A stretch of 64,000 bases of DNA from Bacteroidetes bacterium GWF2_40_14 (GTDB lineage: Bacteria; Bacteroidota; Bacteroidia; Bacteroidales; UBA932), in NCBI GenBank assembly GCA_001769195.1, contig MEOK01000020.1, positions 66,797 to 130,796 of the forward strand. The letters are read 5' to 3'. The translations under genes and the position numbers were made by a program. Below are positions 44,328-53,627 of this stretch, in pieces; positions within the stretch are counted from its first letter, which is position 1, and the number at the start of each line of letters is the position of its first letter. The notes under the pieces were generated by a model. The model searched no databases. It was not told where the DNA came from and was given only the letters and a program-made list of their open reading frames with translations.

Positions 44328-46195
44328 TGAAGAAAAATTCCATTCTTGGTTTTGCACTGATAGCAGGAATCCTGATTATCTTCAGTTGGTATAATTCAAA
44401 AGTCATCAACGAACAACAAAAGAATATTCCCGTAGCTGATTCAATCGAATCAGCAAAGAATCCTGCTGCACCGGCAAATAGTGTTTCGGATTCTCTTTCA
44501 GATGCAAATAAAGTTGCTTCTTTAACAGATTCCCTCAAACAGAAAGACTCATCATTCTCAATTTACAAGGACTCTTTGCTTATAAAGGCAAGTGACCAGC
44601 CAGAGGAGTTTACAACACTGGAAAATGAAAAAGTTAAGATAGACTTTACCAACTTAGGTGCCCAGGCATACAAAGTACAGATAAAGAATTACTTTACATT
44701 TGATAGTCTGGATCTTAACCTGATTAGGGAAAAAACCAGTAAGTTTTCGCTGATATTTTTTACCAACCAGCAGATTTCTACTTCAAATTTTGCATTCGAA
44801 AAGGCAGAATTAACCGATAGTTCACTGACATACAGACTATTTTTAGATTCAACCTCATTTGTAGAATATAAATATATACTTCCTGCAAACAGTAACCTGT
44901 TGAAATTCAACGTAAGAATGGTAGGAATGGGAAAACATATCCCAAGAAACATAACTACTTTGGATATTAACTGGAATCTGGATTTGCCAAGACTTGAAAA
45001 AGGTTATGACAATGAAAAAAACTATTCTACAATTGTTTATAAGTTCCCTAATTCAAACGGAGTAGAGGATCTGGGTTTAAGAAAAGATGATGCAGAAAAG
45101 GATATCAGAACCAAGGTTTCCTGGTTTGCATTTCAACAACAGTTCTTCTCTGCCATTCTTGTTGCAAAGGATAACTTTAATGTAGGTCTGCTAAACTACA
45201 GATTCTATCCCTTAGGTGATTCCGACGGGAACCTTATGCATTGTGAGGCAAAGATGCAGGTTTCATATAACGAAGCAGAAGAGGTTAACATACCTTTTGA
45301 ATATTATTATGGTCCTAACCATTACAAGACATTAAAGTCTTACGACCAAGGTTTTGAGAAAATCGTACCACTTGGTGGCTGGCTTATTGGATGGATCAAC
45401 AGATACATAATTATCCTCATGTTTGACTTCCTTGGTAAATTCATGACAAATTATGGTCTTATCATTCTGATTCTTACATTACTTATCAAGATAGTCATCT
45501 CTCCCTTAACTCTCAAATCATATATGTCCTCGGCTAAAATGAGGGTGCTCAAACCGGAGATTGACAAGATTGCAGAGAAGTTTCCAAAACAGGAGGATGC
45601 TATGAAGAAACAGCAGGAGACTATGGCTCTCTATAGTAAAGCCGGGGTAAGTATGTTTGGAGGGTGTCTTCCTATGCTGCTTCAGTTTCCTATTCTCTTT
45701 GCAATGTTCAAATTCTTCCCGGCATCATTCGAGTTGAGACAGCAGGGATTTTTATGGGCTACTGACCTGAGTGCTTTTGACTCTGTTCTTGATCTTCCAT
45801 TCACCATTCCTTTGTACGGTGACCATGTGAGTTTGTTTGCTTTATTGATGGCAATTTCTATGTACTTCTATTCAAGGATGAACATAGACCAGATGACTAC
45901 TGGTGGTCCTCAGATGGCGGGAATGAAATATATGTCGCTCTATTTTATGCCTATTTTCCTTCTTGTACTCTGTAACAACTTCTCAAGCGGTCTTAGTTAC
46001 TACTATATGTTGTCCAACCTTATAACTATGGCTCAGACCTGGGTAATAAGAAAGTACTTTGTGGATGAAGATAAGTTGTACGCGAAGTTAAAGGAGAAAG
46101 CTGCTTCTAATACCCCTAAAAAGAAATCTAAGTTCCAGGAGAGACTCGATGCTGCATATAAAGCGCAACAACAGCAGGTTAAAAAGAAAAAATGA
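44327..46195 (+). CDS. yidC: Membrane protein insertase YidC
   Basis: The 622-residue insertase has an N-terminal membrane helix (about 5-22), a large periplasmic beta-sandwich domain (about 80-345), and the conserved five-helix core starting near residue 365 (LIILILTLLIKIVISPLTLKSYMSS). The core contains the membrane-facing arginine-like position and the LPMLLQFPILFAMF segment; the C-terminus is lysine-rich (KKKSKFQERL, QQQVKKKK), suited to ribosome binding. It inserts proteins into the inner membrane alone or with Sec. It is coupled to DUF349 upstream and to yggS downstream (4-base overlap). Confidence 0.96.
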   Translation: MKKNSILGFALIAGILIIFSWYNSKVINEQQKNIPVADSIESAKNPAAPANSVSDSLSDANKVASLTDSLKQKDSSFSIYKDSLLIKASDQPEEFTTLENEKVKIDFTNLGAQAYKVQIKNYFTFDSLDLNLIREKTSKFSLIFFTNQQISTSNFAFEKAELTDSSLTYRLFLDSTSFVEYKYILPANSNLLKFNVRMVGMGKHIPRNITTLDINWNLDLPRLEKGYDNEKNYSTIVYKFPNSNGVEDLGLRKDDAEKDIRTKVSWFAFQQQFFSAILVAKDNFNVGLLNYRFYPLGDSDGNLMHCEAKMQVSYNEAEEVNIPFEYYYGPNHYKTLKSYDQGFEKIVPLGGWLIGWINRYIIILMFDFLGKFMTNYGLIILILTLLIKIVISPLTLKSYMSSAKMRVLKPEIDKIAEKFPKQEDAMKKQQETMALYSKAGVSMFGGCLPMLLQFPILFAMFKFFPASFELRQQGFLWATDLSAFDSVLDLPFTIPLYGDHVSLFALLMAISMYFYSRMNIDQMTTGGPQMAGMKYMSLYFMPIFLLVLCNNFSSGLSYYYMLSNLITMAQTWVIRKYFVDEDKLYAKLKEKAASNTPKKKSKFQERLDAAYKAQQQQVKKKK

Positions 46196-46848
46196 CAATA
46201 GTCGAAGCAATATCTGAAATTCAAAAAGAACTGCCGCCAACCGTAAAATTGGTGGCAGTTTCCAAATTCAAGTCAAATGAAGCCATTCTTGAGGCCTATG
46301 CAGCTGGGTTAAGAGATTTTGCAGAGAACAGACCTCAGGAGCTAAAAAATAAAATGTCAGATCTTCCAGGTGATATCAACTGGCATTTCATAGGTCATCT
46401 TCAGACAAATAAGATAAAGATGATCATAGATAAAGTTTTTATGGTTCAATCGATAGACAATCTGCGCCTTGCAATGGAAGTAAATAAGGAGGCAGAAGTC
46501 AGGCATATTGTAAAGGATTGTCTGATACAGATTCATATAGCAAGAGAGGAGACCAAACAAGGTTTTTCCGAAACGGAGTTGCTGGAATCAATAATTGAGC
46601 TTAAAGCACTCTCAGGTATCAGGATTTGTGGTTTAATGGGGATGGCCTCTTTTATTGATGATTCCCTAAAGGTAAAATCCGAATTTTCTACACTCAGAAC
46701 ACTATTTTTAAAGCTTAAAGATCTTTATTTTAAAGATTGTGATTACTTTAGGGAAATTTCAATGGGAATGTCGGGTGATTATAACCTGGCAATTGAGGAG
46801 GGGAGCACTATAGTAAGAATTGGGACCAAAATTTTCGGTAACAGATAA
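46192..46848 (+). CDS. yggS: YggS/PROSC family PLP-binding protein
   Basis: The 218-residue protein binds pyridoxal phosphate and keeps B6 vitamers and amino acids in balance. The PLP lysine is in LVAVSKFKSNE near residue 25; other family motifs are FAENRPQELKNK, WHFIGHLQTNK, GLMGMASF, SMGMSGDYNLAIEEGST and VRIGTKIFG. The start overlaps the yidC stop by 4 bases. It ends 1 base from the convergent ung gene. Confidence 0.95.
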   Translation: MTIVEAISEIQKELPPTVKLVAVSKFKSNEAILEAYAAGLRDFAENRPQELKNKMSDLPGDINWHFIGHLQTNKIKMIIDKVFMVQSIDNLRLAMEVNKEAEVRHIVKDCLIQIHIAREETKQGFSETELLESIIELKALSGIRICGLMGMASFIDDSLKVKSEFSTLRTLFLKLKDLYFKDCDYFREISMGMSGDYNLAIEEGSTIVRIGTKIFGNR

Positions 46849-46849
46849 A

Positions 46850-47512
46850 TCACCAGTTGATAGCCTCTTTATTTGAATTCCTTAATATTTCATTGGTTTG
46901 GGAAAAATGTCTGCACCCGAAAAAAGCACCCCCGGCAAGTGGTGAAGGATGTGCCGCTTCAAGAATGTAGTGTCTGGAACTATCAATCAGCTCTCTTTTA
47001 CCTTTCGCAAAATTACCCCACAGCAGAAACACCACTCCATCATTTTTGGCCGATATAGTTTTAATGACAGAATCAGTGAATTCTATCCACCCTATCTTAC
47101 TGTGGGATGCTGCCTCTCCCGCTCTTACAGTAAGTACAGAATTCAACAGGAAAACGCCCTGTGAGGCCCATCTGTCCAGACATCCGTTATCCGGAGGCAT
47201 AAGTCCAAGATCAGTATGTAGTTCCTTGAAAATATTTGACAATGAAGGTGGAAACTTAATACCCGGGGGAACAGAAAAGGAGAGTCCATGTGCTTGTCCG
47301 GGGCCATGATAAGGATCCTGACCAAGTATGACAACTTTGACTTTATGCAGAGGAGTGGAATTAAAGGCGTTAAATATCAGAGGTCCTGCTGGATATACAG
47401 TTTTACCTGAAGAAATATCTGTGCGTATAAACTCTGTCAGCCTGATAAAATAATCCTTCTGAAACTCATCTTTAAGCACCTCCTTCCAGGAGTTTTCTAT
47501 TTTAACTTCCAT
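46850..47512 (-). CDS. ung: Uracil-DNA glycosylase
   Basis: The 220-residue family 1 enzyme removes uracil from DNA. The water-activating motif GQDPYHGPGQAHGLSFSV is near residue 66, the DNA-intercalation loop HPSPLAGGAFFGCRHFSQ near 190, and LLNSVLTVRAGEAASH is in between. All catalytic residues are present. The gene is 14 bases after the lon stop and probably cotranscribed with it. Confidence 0.97.
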   Translation of the reverse strand: MEVKIENSWKEVLKDEFQKDYFIRLTEFIRTDISSGKTVYPAGPLIFNAFNSTPLHKVKVVILGQDPYHGPGQAHGLSFSVPPGIKFPPSLSNIFKELHTDLGLMPPDNGCLDRWASQGVFLLNSVLTVRAGEAASHSKIGWIEFTDSVIKTISAKNDGVVFLLWGNFAKGKRELIDSSRHYILEAAHPSPLAGGAFFGCRHFSQTNEILRNSNKEAINW

Positions 47513-47526
47513 CAGTCATAATTGGG

Positions 47527-49935
47527 CTAGAAGATAAAGGAGAGAACCTCAGAAATATTCTTGACATATTTGAAATTCAACCCTTTTACATATATCTCCT
47601 TGATTTCTTTTATATCTTTTTTGTTATCTTCAGACAAGATTATGGTAGTTATACCAGCTCTCTTGGCTGCAAGAATCTTCTCTTTTATACCTCCGACAGG
47701 CAAAACACGCCCTCTAAGTGTAATCTCACCGGTCATTGCAATCCCGCTTTTTACGTTTTTTTTGAGGAACGCAGATGCCATCGAACTTACCATTGTTATA
47801 CCGGCAGATGGTCCATCTTTAGGGATTGCCCCCTCTGGAACGTGTACGTGAATGTCCTTGTCAGAAAACTCCTTATAATTCATTGAAAGAAAATGAGGAT
47901 TGGCTTTAAGATACTGATATGCAATTATTGCTGATTCCTTCATGACGTCACCCAGGTTACCTGTAGTTGTCAATATCCCTTTGCCTTTACTCAGACTGCA
48001 CTCAATAAAGAGAATATCTCCGCCATTTTCTGTCCAGGCTAAGCCTGTAACCACACCGGGAGCCTCATTCCCTTTCTGCATATCGTGCTGATTTGTAGGC
48101 ATACCTAACATCTCTCTAATCTGCTGGGCACCGAGCGATTTCTCAATCTGTTCATCAAGCGCAATTTTCTTTGCTGTAAGTCTTGCAACTCTTGCTAACT
48201 GCTTATCCAGACCCCTAACACCTGACTCACGTGTATATTCATCTATGATAGTATCAATTCCTTCTTTTGTAATTTTTAGTTGAGATTTTTTAAGTCCATG
48301 AATATCAATTTGTTTAGGAATAAGATAATCCTTTGCTATTGAGCGTTTCTCTTCTGCAAGATAACCACTTACGTTAATCATCTCCATCCTGTCCCTGAGG
48401 GCCGGATGAATGGTACTTATGTTATTTGCTGTTGTAATAAAAAGTACTCTTGAAAGATCATAGTCTATATCAAGATAATTGTCATGAAAGGCTGTATTCT
48501 GTTCAGGGTCGAGCACCTCCAGTAATGCAGACGCAGGATCTCCTCTGAAATCGTTGCTTACTTTGTCTATCTCATCCAGAACAATCAATGGGTTGGATGT
48601 ACCTGCCTTCTTTATGGAGTTTATTATCCTTCCCGGCATTGCACCAATATAGGTTCTTCTGTGTCCTCTTATCTCCGATTCGTCGTGTAGTCCCCCAAGA
48701 GATATCCTGCCGTAGTTTCTTCCAAGAGCCTTGGCAATGGACTTTCCAAGAGAGGTTTTACCAACACCAGGAGGCCCATAAAGGCATAGGATAGGTGATT
48801 TCATATCTCCTTTAAGCTTAAGAACTGCAAGGTGTTCAATTATTCTGTCTTTTACCGTTTCAAGGCCAAAATGATCTGAGTCCAGTACCTTTTGTGCGTG
48901 TTTAAGGTCAAGATTGTCTTTGCTTGTCTCGTTCCATGGCAGGTCAATAAGAAACTTCACATAAGATAGCTGAATATTGTAATCAGGCGAATTAGGATTC
49001 GATCTTTCCAGTTTTTGCAGTTCAACTTCAAAAGTATCGGCAACACTTTTTGACCATAACTTGTTTTTTGCAAGTTGTCTCAGATCACTGAACTCCTGAA
49101 TATTTCCATTTATGCCCAGCTCCTCTTGTATGGTTTTGAGCTGATTGCTAAGGTAATACTCTCTCTGCTGCTGATCGATTTCTGTCCTTACCTTTTGCTG
49201 AATGTCGTCCTTAATCTTTAGAAGGTCAATTTGTTTGTTAAGTAATTCCAATAACTTTAGGGCTCTCTGTTTGAGCCTGCCTTCCCTTAGCAGTATTATC
49301 TTGTCCAAAGGATTATCCAGCTCAATGCTGGAGGCAATGAAGTTAACCAGGAATGCATGACCCTCAATGTTCTTAATTGCAAAAACAGCCTCTTGCGGAA
49401 GATGAGGAGACATTTTTATTATATAAAGTGCCGCATCCTTAATTGAACCAGTTATTGCATCAAGTTCTTTAATGTTTTTCTTGCTTACTTCATCTTCCAG
49501 GTATTTAACCGAGGCAATGAAATATGGTTCAGTATTAAGAATATCAAGTACCTTGAACCTCTTTATCCCTTGAAGGATTATTGTTATGCCACCATCTGGC
49601 ATTTCTACTATTTTAATTATTTTTGCTAATGTACCTATGTCATAAAGATCTCCTGGCTGAGGATCTTCCTGTTTGGCAACTTTCTGAGATACAGCTCCAA
49701 TAATCTTCATTTTGCTGTATGCCTCTCTTACTAGCTTTATTGATTTCTCCCTGCCTACAGTTATTGGAATGATTGTTTCAGGAAACAGGACAGCGTTACG
49801 TAGTGCAATAATTGGCAAAGTGTCGGGTAAGTCGGAATCCCTTAATTCTTGTCCATTGTCAATATTCATGACAGGGATAATATTTACCTCTTCAGAGACC
49901 GAGTGTTGCAGATATATATCAGAAAATTTCATCAT
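47527..49935 (-). CDS. lon: ATP-dependent protease Lon
   Basis: The 802-residue protease has the N-terminal LON substrate domain ([19 protein letters not shown] at about 38-56), a coiled coil, the AAA+ module with Walker [10 protein letters not shown] and Walker B VLDEIDKV, and the protease domain with the catalytic dyad S710 ([11 protein letters not shown]) and K753 ([10 protein letters not shown]). It degrades misfolded and regulatory proteins in the cytoplasm. The upstream gap of 88 bases contains three copies of ATGTC, two forming ATGTC-N9-GACAT, of unknown meaning. Ung follows closely. Confidence 0.97.
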   Translation of the reverse strand: MMKFSDIYLQHSVSEEVNIIPVMNIDNGQELRDSDLPDTLPIIALRNAVLFPETIIPITVGREKSIKLVREAYSKMKIIGAVSQKVAKQEDPQPGDLYDIGTLAKIIKIVEMPDGGITIILQGIKRFKVLDILNTEPYFIASVKYLEDEVSKKNIKELDAITGSIKDAALYIIKMSPHLPQEAVFAIKNIEGHAFLVNFIASSIELDNPLDKIILLREGRLKQRALKLLELLNKQIDLLKIKDDIQQKVRTEIDQQQREYYLSNQLKTIQEELGINGNIQEFSDLRQLAKNKLWSKSVADTFEVELQKLERSNPNSPDYNIQLSYVKFLIDLPWNETSKDNLDLKHAQKVLDSDHFGLETVKDRIIEHLAVLKLKGDMKSPILCLYGPPGVGKTSLGKSIAKALGRNYGRISLGGLHDESEIRGHRRTYIGAMPGRIINSIKKAGTSNPLIVLDEIDKVSNDFRGDPASALLEVLDPEQNTAFHDNYLDIDYDLSRVLFITTANNISTIHPALRDRMEMINVSGYLAEEKRSIAKDYLIPKQIDIHGLKKSQLKITKEGIDTIIDEYTRESGVRGLDKQLARVARLTAKKIALDEQIEKSLGAQQIREMLGMPTNQHDMQKGNEAPGVVTGLAWTENGGDILFIECSLSKGKGILTTTGNLGDVMKESAIIAYQYLKANPHFLSMNYKEFSDKDIHVHVPEGAIPKDGPSAGITMVSSMASAFLKKNVKSGIAMTGEITLRGRVLPVGGIKEKILAAKRAGITTIILSEDNKKDIKEIKEIYVKGLNFKYVKNISEVLSFIF

Positions 49936-50023
49936 CGTTTTAATATGTCATTTTGTCAGACATTGATACACTCGCAGGAAGTATATATAATGTCGGTTAT
50001 AGGTGTCCAATCTCTGTGCCAAA

Positions 50024-51406
50024 CTAGAACAATAAACTCTTTATGGAGAAAAAGAGACCATGTTCCTTTAATTGATTGAAAGAATAATCGATTGAAAGAT
50101 TAATATTGTAGTAGGTGATAATATCAAGTCCTAATCCCCCGCTGCAAAGAAATTTGTTACTCAGGAAATTACTGAAATTAGGATAAGAGTGGTGCGAATA
50201 GCCCATGTCAAAGAAAGCCTTCCCATAGATTGTAAAGTGAATCTTCTTAAACTTAGGTAAAAATGACAGGAAGTTCAAAACCGTGACTTTTGTTGGCAAA
50301 ATATTATATTTGATAGTAGGATTTAGAGTCACAAATTGCTGTCCATCATTTACATAAAATTCATACCCCCTTAAAGTTGCATCCTCGTATCCAATGGCTC
50401 GGTCAAAGATATATGCCTGTAAGTTTTTCATGGAAATTCCGGATGACAGATTTGCACATACATTCCATCTTTCTGAAATAGGAAGGTAATACTGAAGATT
50501 GGTTCTAAACTGACCATATCTTACAGAAAAGTCGTTATTGACATATCCTCTTAATTCTCCTTTAATAAGATAGCCCTCTAGAGGATATTGGTAGTTGTCT
50601 CTTTGATCAGAAATGAAGATGTAATTCAATGATAAGCTATTACGGGCTGTATCGCTGTTACCCCAGTACTTTGGATTAAGCACAAGAATTGTATCAGAGA
50701 TACTAGTGTTCTCATATTTAATCATAACCGTATGACTGACTCTAATTTCAGGACGGTATGTGTAATTGATGCCTGCCGAAATCTTTTTAACAGCAAATTC
50801 CATGACCGATCTGTTATATACAGGGGAATTGAAGAGAGATATGAAATTTTCTGTTTTTGAAAACTGTCCAAACAACACAAAACCTAAAACGTGCATTCCA
50901 CTTTGTCCCAGAGAAATATTTTCATAACCAATACGGAATCCTTTATGGTATCCAAACTTATAACTGCCGCTTACCGTATGGTTCAATCCCCACAGGTTGT
51001 AAATCCTGAATCCTGCGTCCAATGTTATTCTGTTGCCGTCGGATGTTCTTATCCAGTTGCTTAAATTACGGTCTTCAAATTTAATGTCGATTAATGGCCA
51101 AACGTACCATCTCTCTTCTACATTTATTATAATGTCCAGATTTGAATTATTCTCTGAATTGCTGTTTTTTGTAACGTATACAAAATTAAAAAGCGAGAGA
51201 TTTAGCAAGTTGTTTTTAGCCATCTTCAGTAACCCTTCCAATTTGTCAGCAAGAATTGTGTCTCCTTGCTTAAAAGGAAGCTCTCTAATTAGGACCTTGC
51301 TTTTTGTGATTGAGTTACCCTTAATGTAAATATTTGAAATACAATAATTTTGCTGAGAATATAAGAAAACAGGAGCAAACAGGAAAATAAAAAAAAATAG
51401 TTTCAA
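50024..51406 (-). CDS. Outer membrane protein of the BamA/Omp85-like superfamily, single POTRA
   Basis: The 460-residue protein has a signal peptide (residues 1-17), one POTRA-like domain (about 20-95: ISNIYIKGNSITKSKVLIREL, LLNLSLFNFVYV) and a C-terminal barrel (about 110-460) with surface-antigen features (GYEDATLRGYEFYVNDGQQF, GLGLDIITYYNINLSIDYSF). It is much smaller than BamA (usually 750-900 residues) and may assemble or translocate a specific partner. The start codon must be TTG at 51404-51406, because an in-frame stop lies 12 bases upstream and no ATG precedes the signal peptide. The ATG of lon lies 88 bases downstream. Confidence 0.8.
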   Translation of the reverse strand: MKLFFFIFLFAPVFLYSQQNYCISNIYIKGNSITKSKVLIRELPFKQGDTILADKLEGLLKMAKNNLLNLSLFNFVYVTKNSNSENNSNLDIIINVEERWYVWPLIDIKFEDRNLSNWIRTSDGNRITLDAGFRIYNLWGLNHTVSGSYKFGYHKGFRIGYENISLGQSGMHVLGFVLFGQFSKTENFISLFNSPVYNRSVMEFAVKKISAGINYTYRPEIRVSHTVMIKYENTSISDTILVLNPKYWGNSDTARNSLSLNYIFISDQRDNYQYPLEGYLIKGELRGYVNNDFSVRYGQFRTNLQYYLPISERWNVCANLSSGISMKNLQAYIFDRAIGYEDATLRGYEFYVNDGQQFVTLNPTIKYNILPTKVTVLNFLSFLPKFKKIHFTIYGKAFFDMGYSHHSYPNFSNFLSNKFLCSGGLGLDIITYYNINLSIDYSFNQLKEHGLFFSIKSLLF

Positions 51407-51427
51407 TTTTGTTGTATTTTACACCTT

Positions 51428-51435
51428 CAAATATA
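51428..51435 (-). promoter_or_regulatory. Predicted -7 box of the Omp85-like gene
   Basis: Minus-strand TATATTTG matches TAnnTTTG, giving about 18 bases of leader before the TTG start at 51406. No exact -33. Confidence 0.4.
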
Positions 51436-51496
51436 GGTATAAAACCGCATAAATTGGTGAGAACTAAAAGAATTTATAAAAGTTTTGGCATAATGT

Positions 51497-51528
51497 TTTG
51501 AAATATCGATAAATTAATAGTAATTTTG
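51497..51528 (+). promoter_or_regulatory. Predicted promoter of the HU gene
   Basis: TTTG (51497-51500), 20 bases, TAATTTTG (51521-51528): both boxes and the spacing match the Bacteroidota consensus. Leader to the ATG at 51570 is about 38 bases. Confidence 0.65.
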
Positions 51529-51569
51529 CTCGACAAAAATTGACTAACCCTTTAATTTATTTAATTATC

Positions 51570-51854
51570 ATGACAAAAGCGGATATCGTAAATGAGGTTG
51601 CAAAGGCAACTGGCATGGAAAAAATTGCTGTTCAGAATGTTGTAGAAAGCTTCATGGATAGCGTAAAGGATTCTCTATCAAAAGATAAGAACGTTTATCT
51701 TCGTGGTTTCGGCAGCTTCATCGTAAAAAAACGCGCGAAAAAAACTGCAAGGAATATTTCAAAAAACACTACTTTGGTTATTCCAGAACACTTTATTCCA
51801 TCGTTCAAACCTGCAAAAGTGTTTATGAACAAAGTAAAAAACAACGTAAAGTAA
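51570..51854 (+). CDS. HU/IHF family DNA-binding protein
   Basis: The chosen ATG at 51570 gives a 94-residue protein starting MTKADIVNEVAKATGM, the standard HU start; a TTG at 51540 lies close to the transcription start and is rejected. Helices 1-2 (residues 1-37), the GFGSFIVKKRAKKTARN beta-ribbon (about 46-62) and the C-terminal PSFKPAKVFMNKVK segment are present. The proline at the tip of the DNA-bending arm is replaced by a stretch without the usual RNP motif (NISKNTTLVIPEH), as in several Bacteroidota HU variants. It should compact or bend DNA. Confidence 0.92.
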   Translation: MTKADIVNEVAKATGMEKIAVQNVVESFMDSVKDSLSKDKNVYLRGFGSFIVKKRAKKTARNISKNTTLVIPEHFIPSFKPAKVFMNKVKNNVK

Positions 51855-51865
51855 TAGTACTTTAC
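51846..51865 (+). other. Tetraloop hairpin across the HU stop codon
   Basis: GTAAAGTA and TACTTTAC form a perfect 8-bp stem with loop ATAG that includes the HU stop. The sequence after it is A/T-rich without a T-run, so it could be a partial attenuator or an RNA-processing and stability element between HU and the small basic gene. Confidence 0.4.
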
Positions 51866-51881
51866 TAAAAATAAATTTATT

Positions 51882-51974
51882 ATGCCTAGCGGAAAGAAAA
51901 GGAAGAGACATAAAATGGCTACTCACAAGCGTAAAAAACGCTTGCGTAAGAACAGACATAAAAAGAAAAAATAG
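51882..51974 (+). CDS. 30-residue basic protein of the AURKAIP1/COX24 (mS38/bS22-like) type
   Basis: The frame ATG 51882 to TAG 51974 encodes 30 residues starting MPSGKKRKRHKMATHKRKK and ending RLRKNRHKKKK, with no acidic residue. It resembles the COX24/AURKAIP1 C-terminal motif, which in mitochondria is ribosomal protein mS38 and in mycobacteria is bS22, so it is probably a small-subunit ribosomal protein. The conserved-looking neighbourhood (HU before, rng after) and position 27 bases after HU support a real gene. Ribosomal location is inference from family. Confidence 0.82.
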   Translation: MPSGKKRKRHKMATHKRKKRLRKNRHKKKK

Positions 51975-52001
51975 TTGCTATTTAAGTCTTCAGTGTGTGA
52001 T

Positions 52002-52044
52002 AATCTAAAGCAAGTCATTAGATTTGCTTTAGATTGTTTTTATT
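52002..52044 (+). terminator. Strong intrinsic terminator before rng
   Basis: AATCTAAAGCAA and TTGCTTTAGATT form a perfect 12-bp stem with a 10-base loop, followed by GTTTTTATTT. It ends the HU-small-protein transcript only about 12 bases before the rng start. Confidence 0.8.
52019..52026 (+). promoter_or_regulatory. Predicted -7 box of rng inside the terminator hairpin
   Basis: TAGATTTG spans the loop and the right arm of the hairpin and matches TAnnTTTG. A near -33 (TGTG, 51996-51999) lies 19 bases upstream. Initiation near 52030 leaves about 26 bases of leader. Confidence 0.4.
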
Positions 52045-52055
52045 TAATAACGTAG

Positions 52056-53606
52056 ATGGAGAAAGATTTAATAATTGATGTTAGTTCCACGGAAGTTTCT
52101 ATAGCTCTGCTGGATAATCACAGGTTGATTGAGCTGAATAAAGAGCAGAATAATGGCAATTTTTCGGTAGGTGATGTTTATATAGGAAGAGTAAAGCGCA
52201 TTATGCCAGCTCTTAATGCAGCCTTTGTAGATATTGGAGATGAAAAAGACGCATTTATCCATTATCTGGACCTTGGATTATCATTCAAGGCCCTTGATTT
52301 TTTTATCAGGCATATTGGCCAGAGCAAGCAATATAGTGCTCTGTTTTCCAGTGTTAAACTTGGAGATATTCTTGAGAAGGAGGGCAAGATTGCAGATGTT
52401 TTAAAACCGGGTCAGCATATAATGGCTCAGATAGTAAAGGAACCAATATCTACGAAGGGTTCCAGACTGACGTCTGAGATTTCCATTGCCGGAAGGAACA
52501 TGGTACTCATACCATTTGCAGATAAGGTAAATATATCGCAGAAAATTACCTCCAGAGAAGAGAAAAAAAGATTAGAGAGGCTGGTATACAGTATATTGCC
52601 TCCAAATTATGGTGTCATAATAAGAACTGTGGCAGAAGGCAAGAGAGCAGCCGTACTTGACGGAGAGCTAAAATCTCTGATAAAAAAATGGGAAGACTCT
52701 TGGCCAAAAATGGCTAAATCAAACGCGCCACAACTTCTATTTACAGAAAACAGCAGAACAACTACTATTTTAAGAGATCTGCTAAACGACTCTTTTTCCA
52801 ATATTCATATAAATGACGAAACAATTTACAATGAAGTTATTGATTATATTTCAATAATTGCCCCCGGACAGGAAAAGATAGTAAAACTATACAAGAGTGG
52901 CGAACCAATTTTTGACCATTTCGACGTCAATAAGCAGATAAGAGGAGCTTTCGGTAAGGTTGTCCCAATTAAACAGGGTGCCTATCTTGTCATTGAACAT
53001 ACTGAAGCGCTTCATGTAATTGATGTTAACAGTGGTATAAGAGCAAAATCAGGAGCAGATCAGGAGCAGAACGCATTTGATGTTAATATGAGCTCTGCCG
53101 ATGAAATCGCAAGACAACTCAGATTAAGGGATATGGGAGGCATTATAGTTGTCGATTTTATAGACATGGATTCTAACGAGAACAAAATAAAGCTGTTCAG
53201 GCATATGATGGACCTCATGCAATCTGACAGGGCTAAGCATAACATACTTCCTATAACCAAATTCGGTTTGATGCAAATTACCCGTCAAAGGGTCAGACCC
53301 GCTACAGAGATCAATACTAGTGAGAATTGTCCTTCATGTAGTGGAACCGGTAAGATTTCGTCAAGTTTGTTGATTGACGAAACAATTGAGAGACAACTTG
53401 CTTATTATGTAAAAGAAAAGGGAGTAAAATCTATTGTAATTACTGTAAATCCTATCCTTGCTTCCTATCTTACAAAAGGTTTTGCCAGTATTAAATTTAA
53501 ATGGGCACTTAAGTATAAATGCTCAATAAAGGTCCAGACAGCAACTGACAATGCATTGCTGGAGGTTAAATGGTTCAACTCAAGTGGAGAAAAACTGGAG
53601 GATTAG
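52056..53606 (+). CDS. rng: Ribonuclease G
   Basis: The 516-residue RNase E/G family enzyme cleaves single-stranded RNA and helps mature 16S rRNA. It has the S1 domain (VGDVYIGRVKRIMPALNAAFVDIGDEKDAFIH at about 37-68, extended by an insertion to about 140), the DNase I-like catalytic part with DVNSG and the metal-binding aspartates in IIVVDFIDMD, and the zinc-link CPSCSGTG near residue 426. There is no RNase E-type C-terminal scaffold, so RNase G is the better name. The gene starts just after a strong terminator and overlaps the convergent methyltransferase gene by 4 bases. Confidence 0.95.
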   Translation: MEKDLIIDVSSTEVSIALLDNHRLIELNKEQNNGNFSVGDVYIGRVKRIMPALNAAFVDIGDEKDAFIHYLDLGLSFKALDFFIRHIGQSKQYSALFSSVKLGDILEKEGKIADVLKPGQHIMAQIVKEPISTKGSRLTSEISIAGRNMVLIPFADKVNISQKITSREEKKRLERLVYSILPPNYGVIIRTVAEGKRAAVLDGELKSLIKKWEDSWPKMAKSNAPQLLFTENSRTTTILRDLLNDSFSNIHINDETIYNEVIDYISIIAPGQEKIVKLYKSGEPIFDHFDVNKQIRGAFGKVVPIKQGAYLVIEHTEALHVIDVNSGIRAKSGADQEQNAFDVNMSSADEIARQLRLRDMGGIIVVDFIDMDSNENKIKLFRHMMDLMQSDRAKHNILPITKFGLMQITRQRVRPATEINTSENCPSCSGTGKISSSLLIDETIERQLAYYVKEKGVKSIVITVNPILASYLTKGFASIKFKWALKYKCSIKVQTATDNALLEVKWFNSSGEKLED

Positions 53607-53627
53607 TTCACTTTTGTGCAAACTAAT
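53602..53627. terminator. Hairpin over the overlapping rng/methyltransferase stops
   Basis: ATTAGTT-CAC, loop TTTT, GTG-ca-AACTAAT: a 10-bp stem with a 2-base bulge that contains both stop codons. Plus-strand RNA continues ATCTTCTTT, so weak termination in that direction is plausible. Confidence 0.35.

Noticed and set aside
49936-50023. Possible heat-shock operator before lon (three ATGTC copies, ATGTC-N9-GACAT)
   Set aside because: The arms are only five bases and the element matches no operator I know, such as CIRCE; kept as a remark in the lon entry only.
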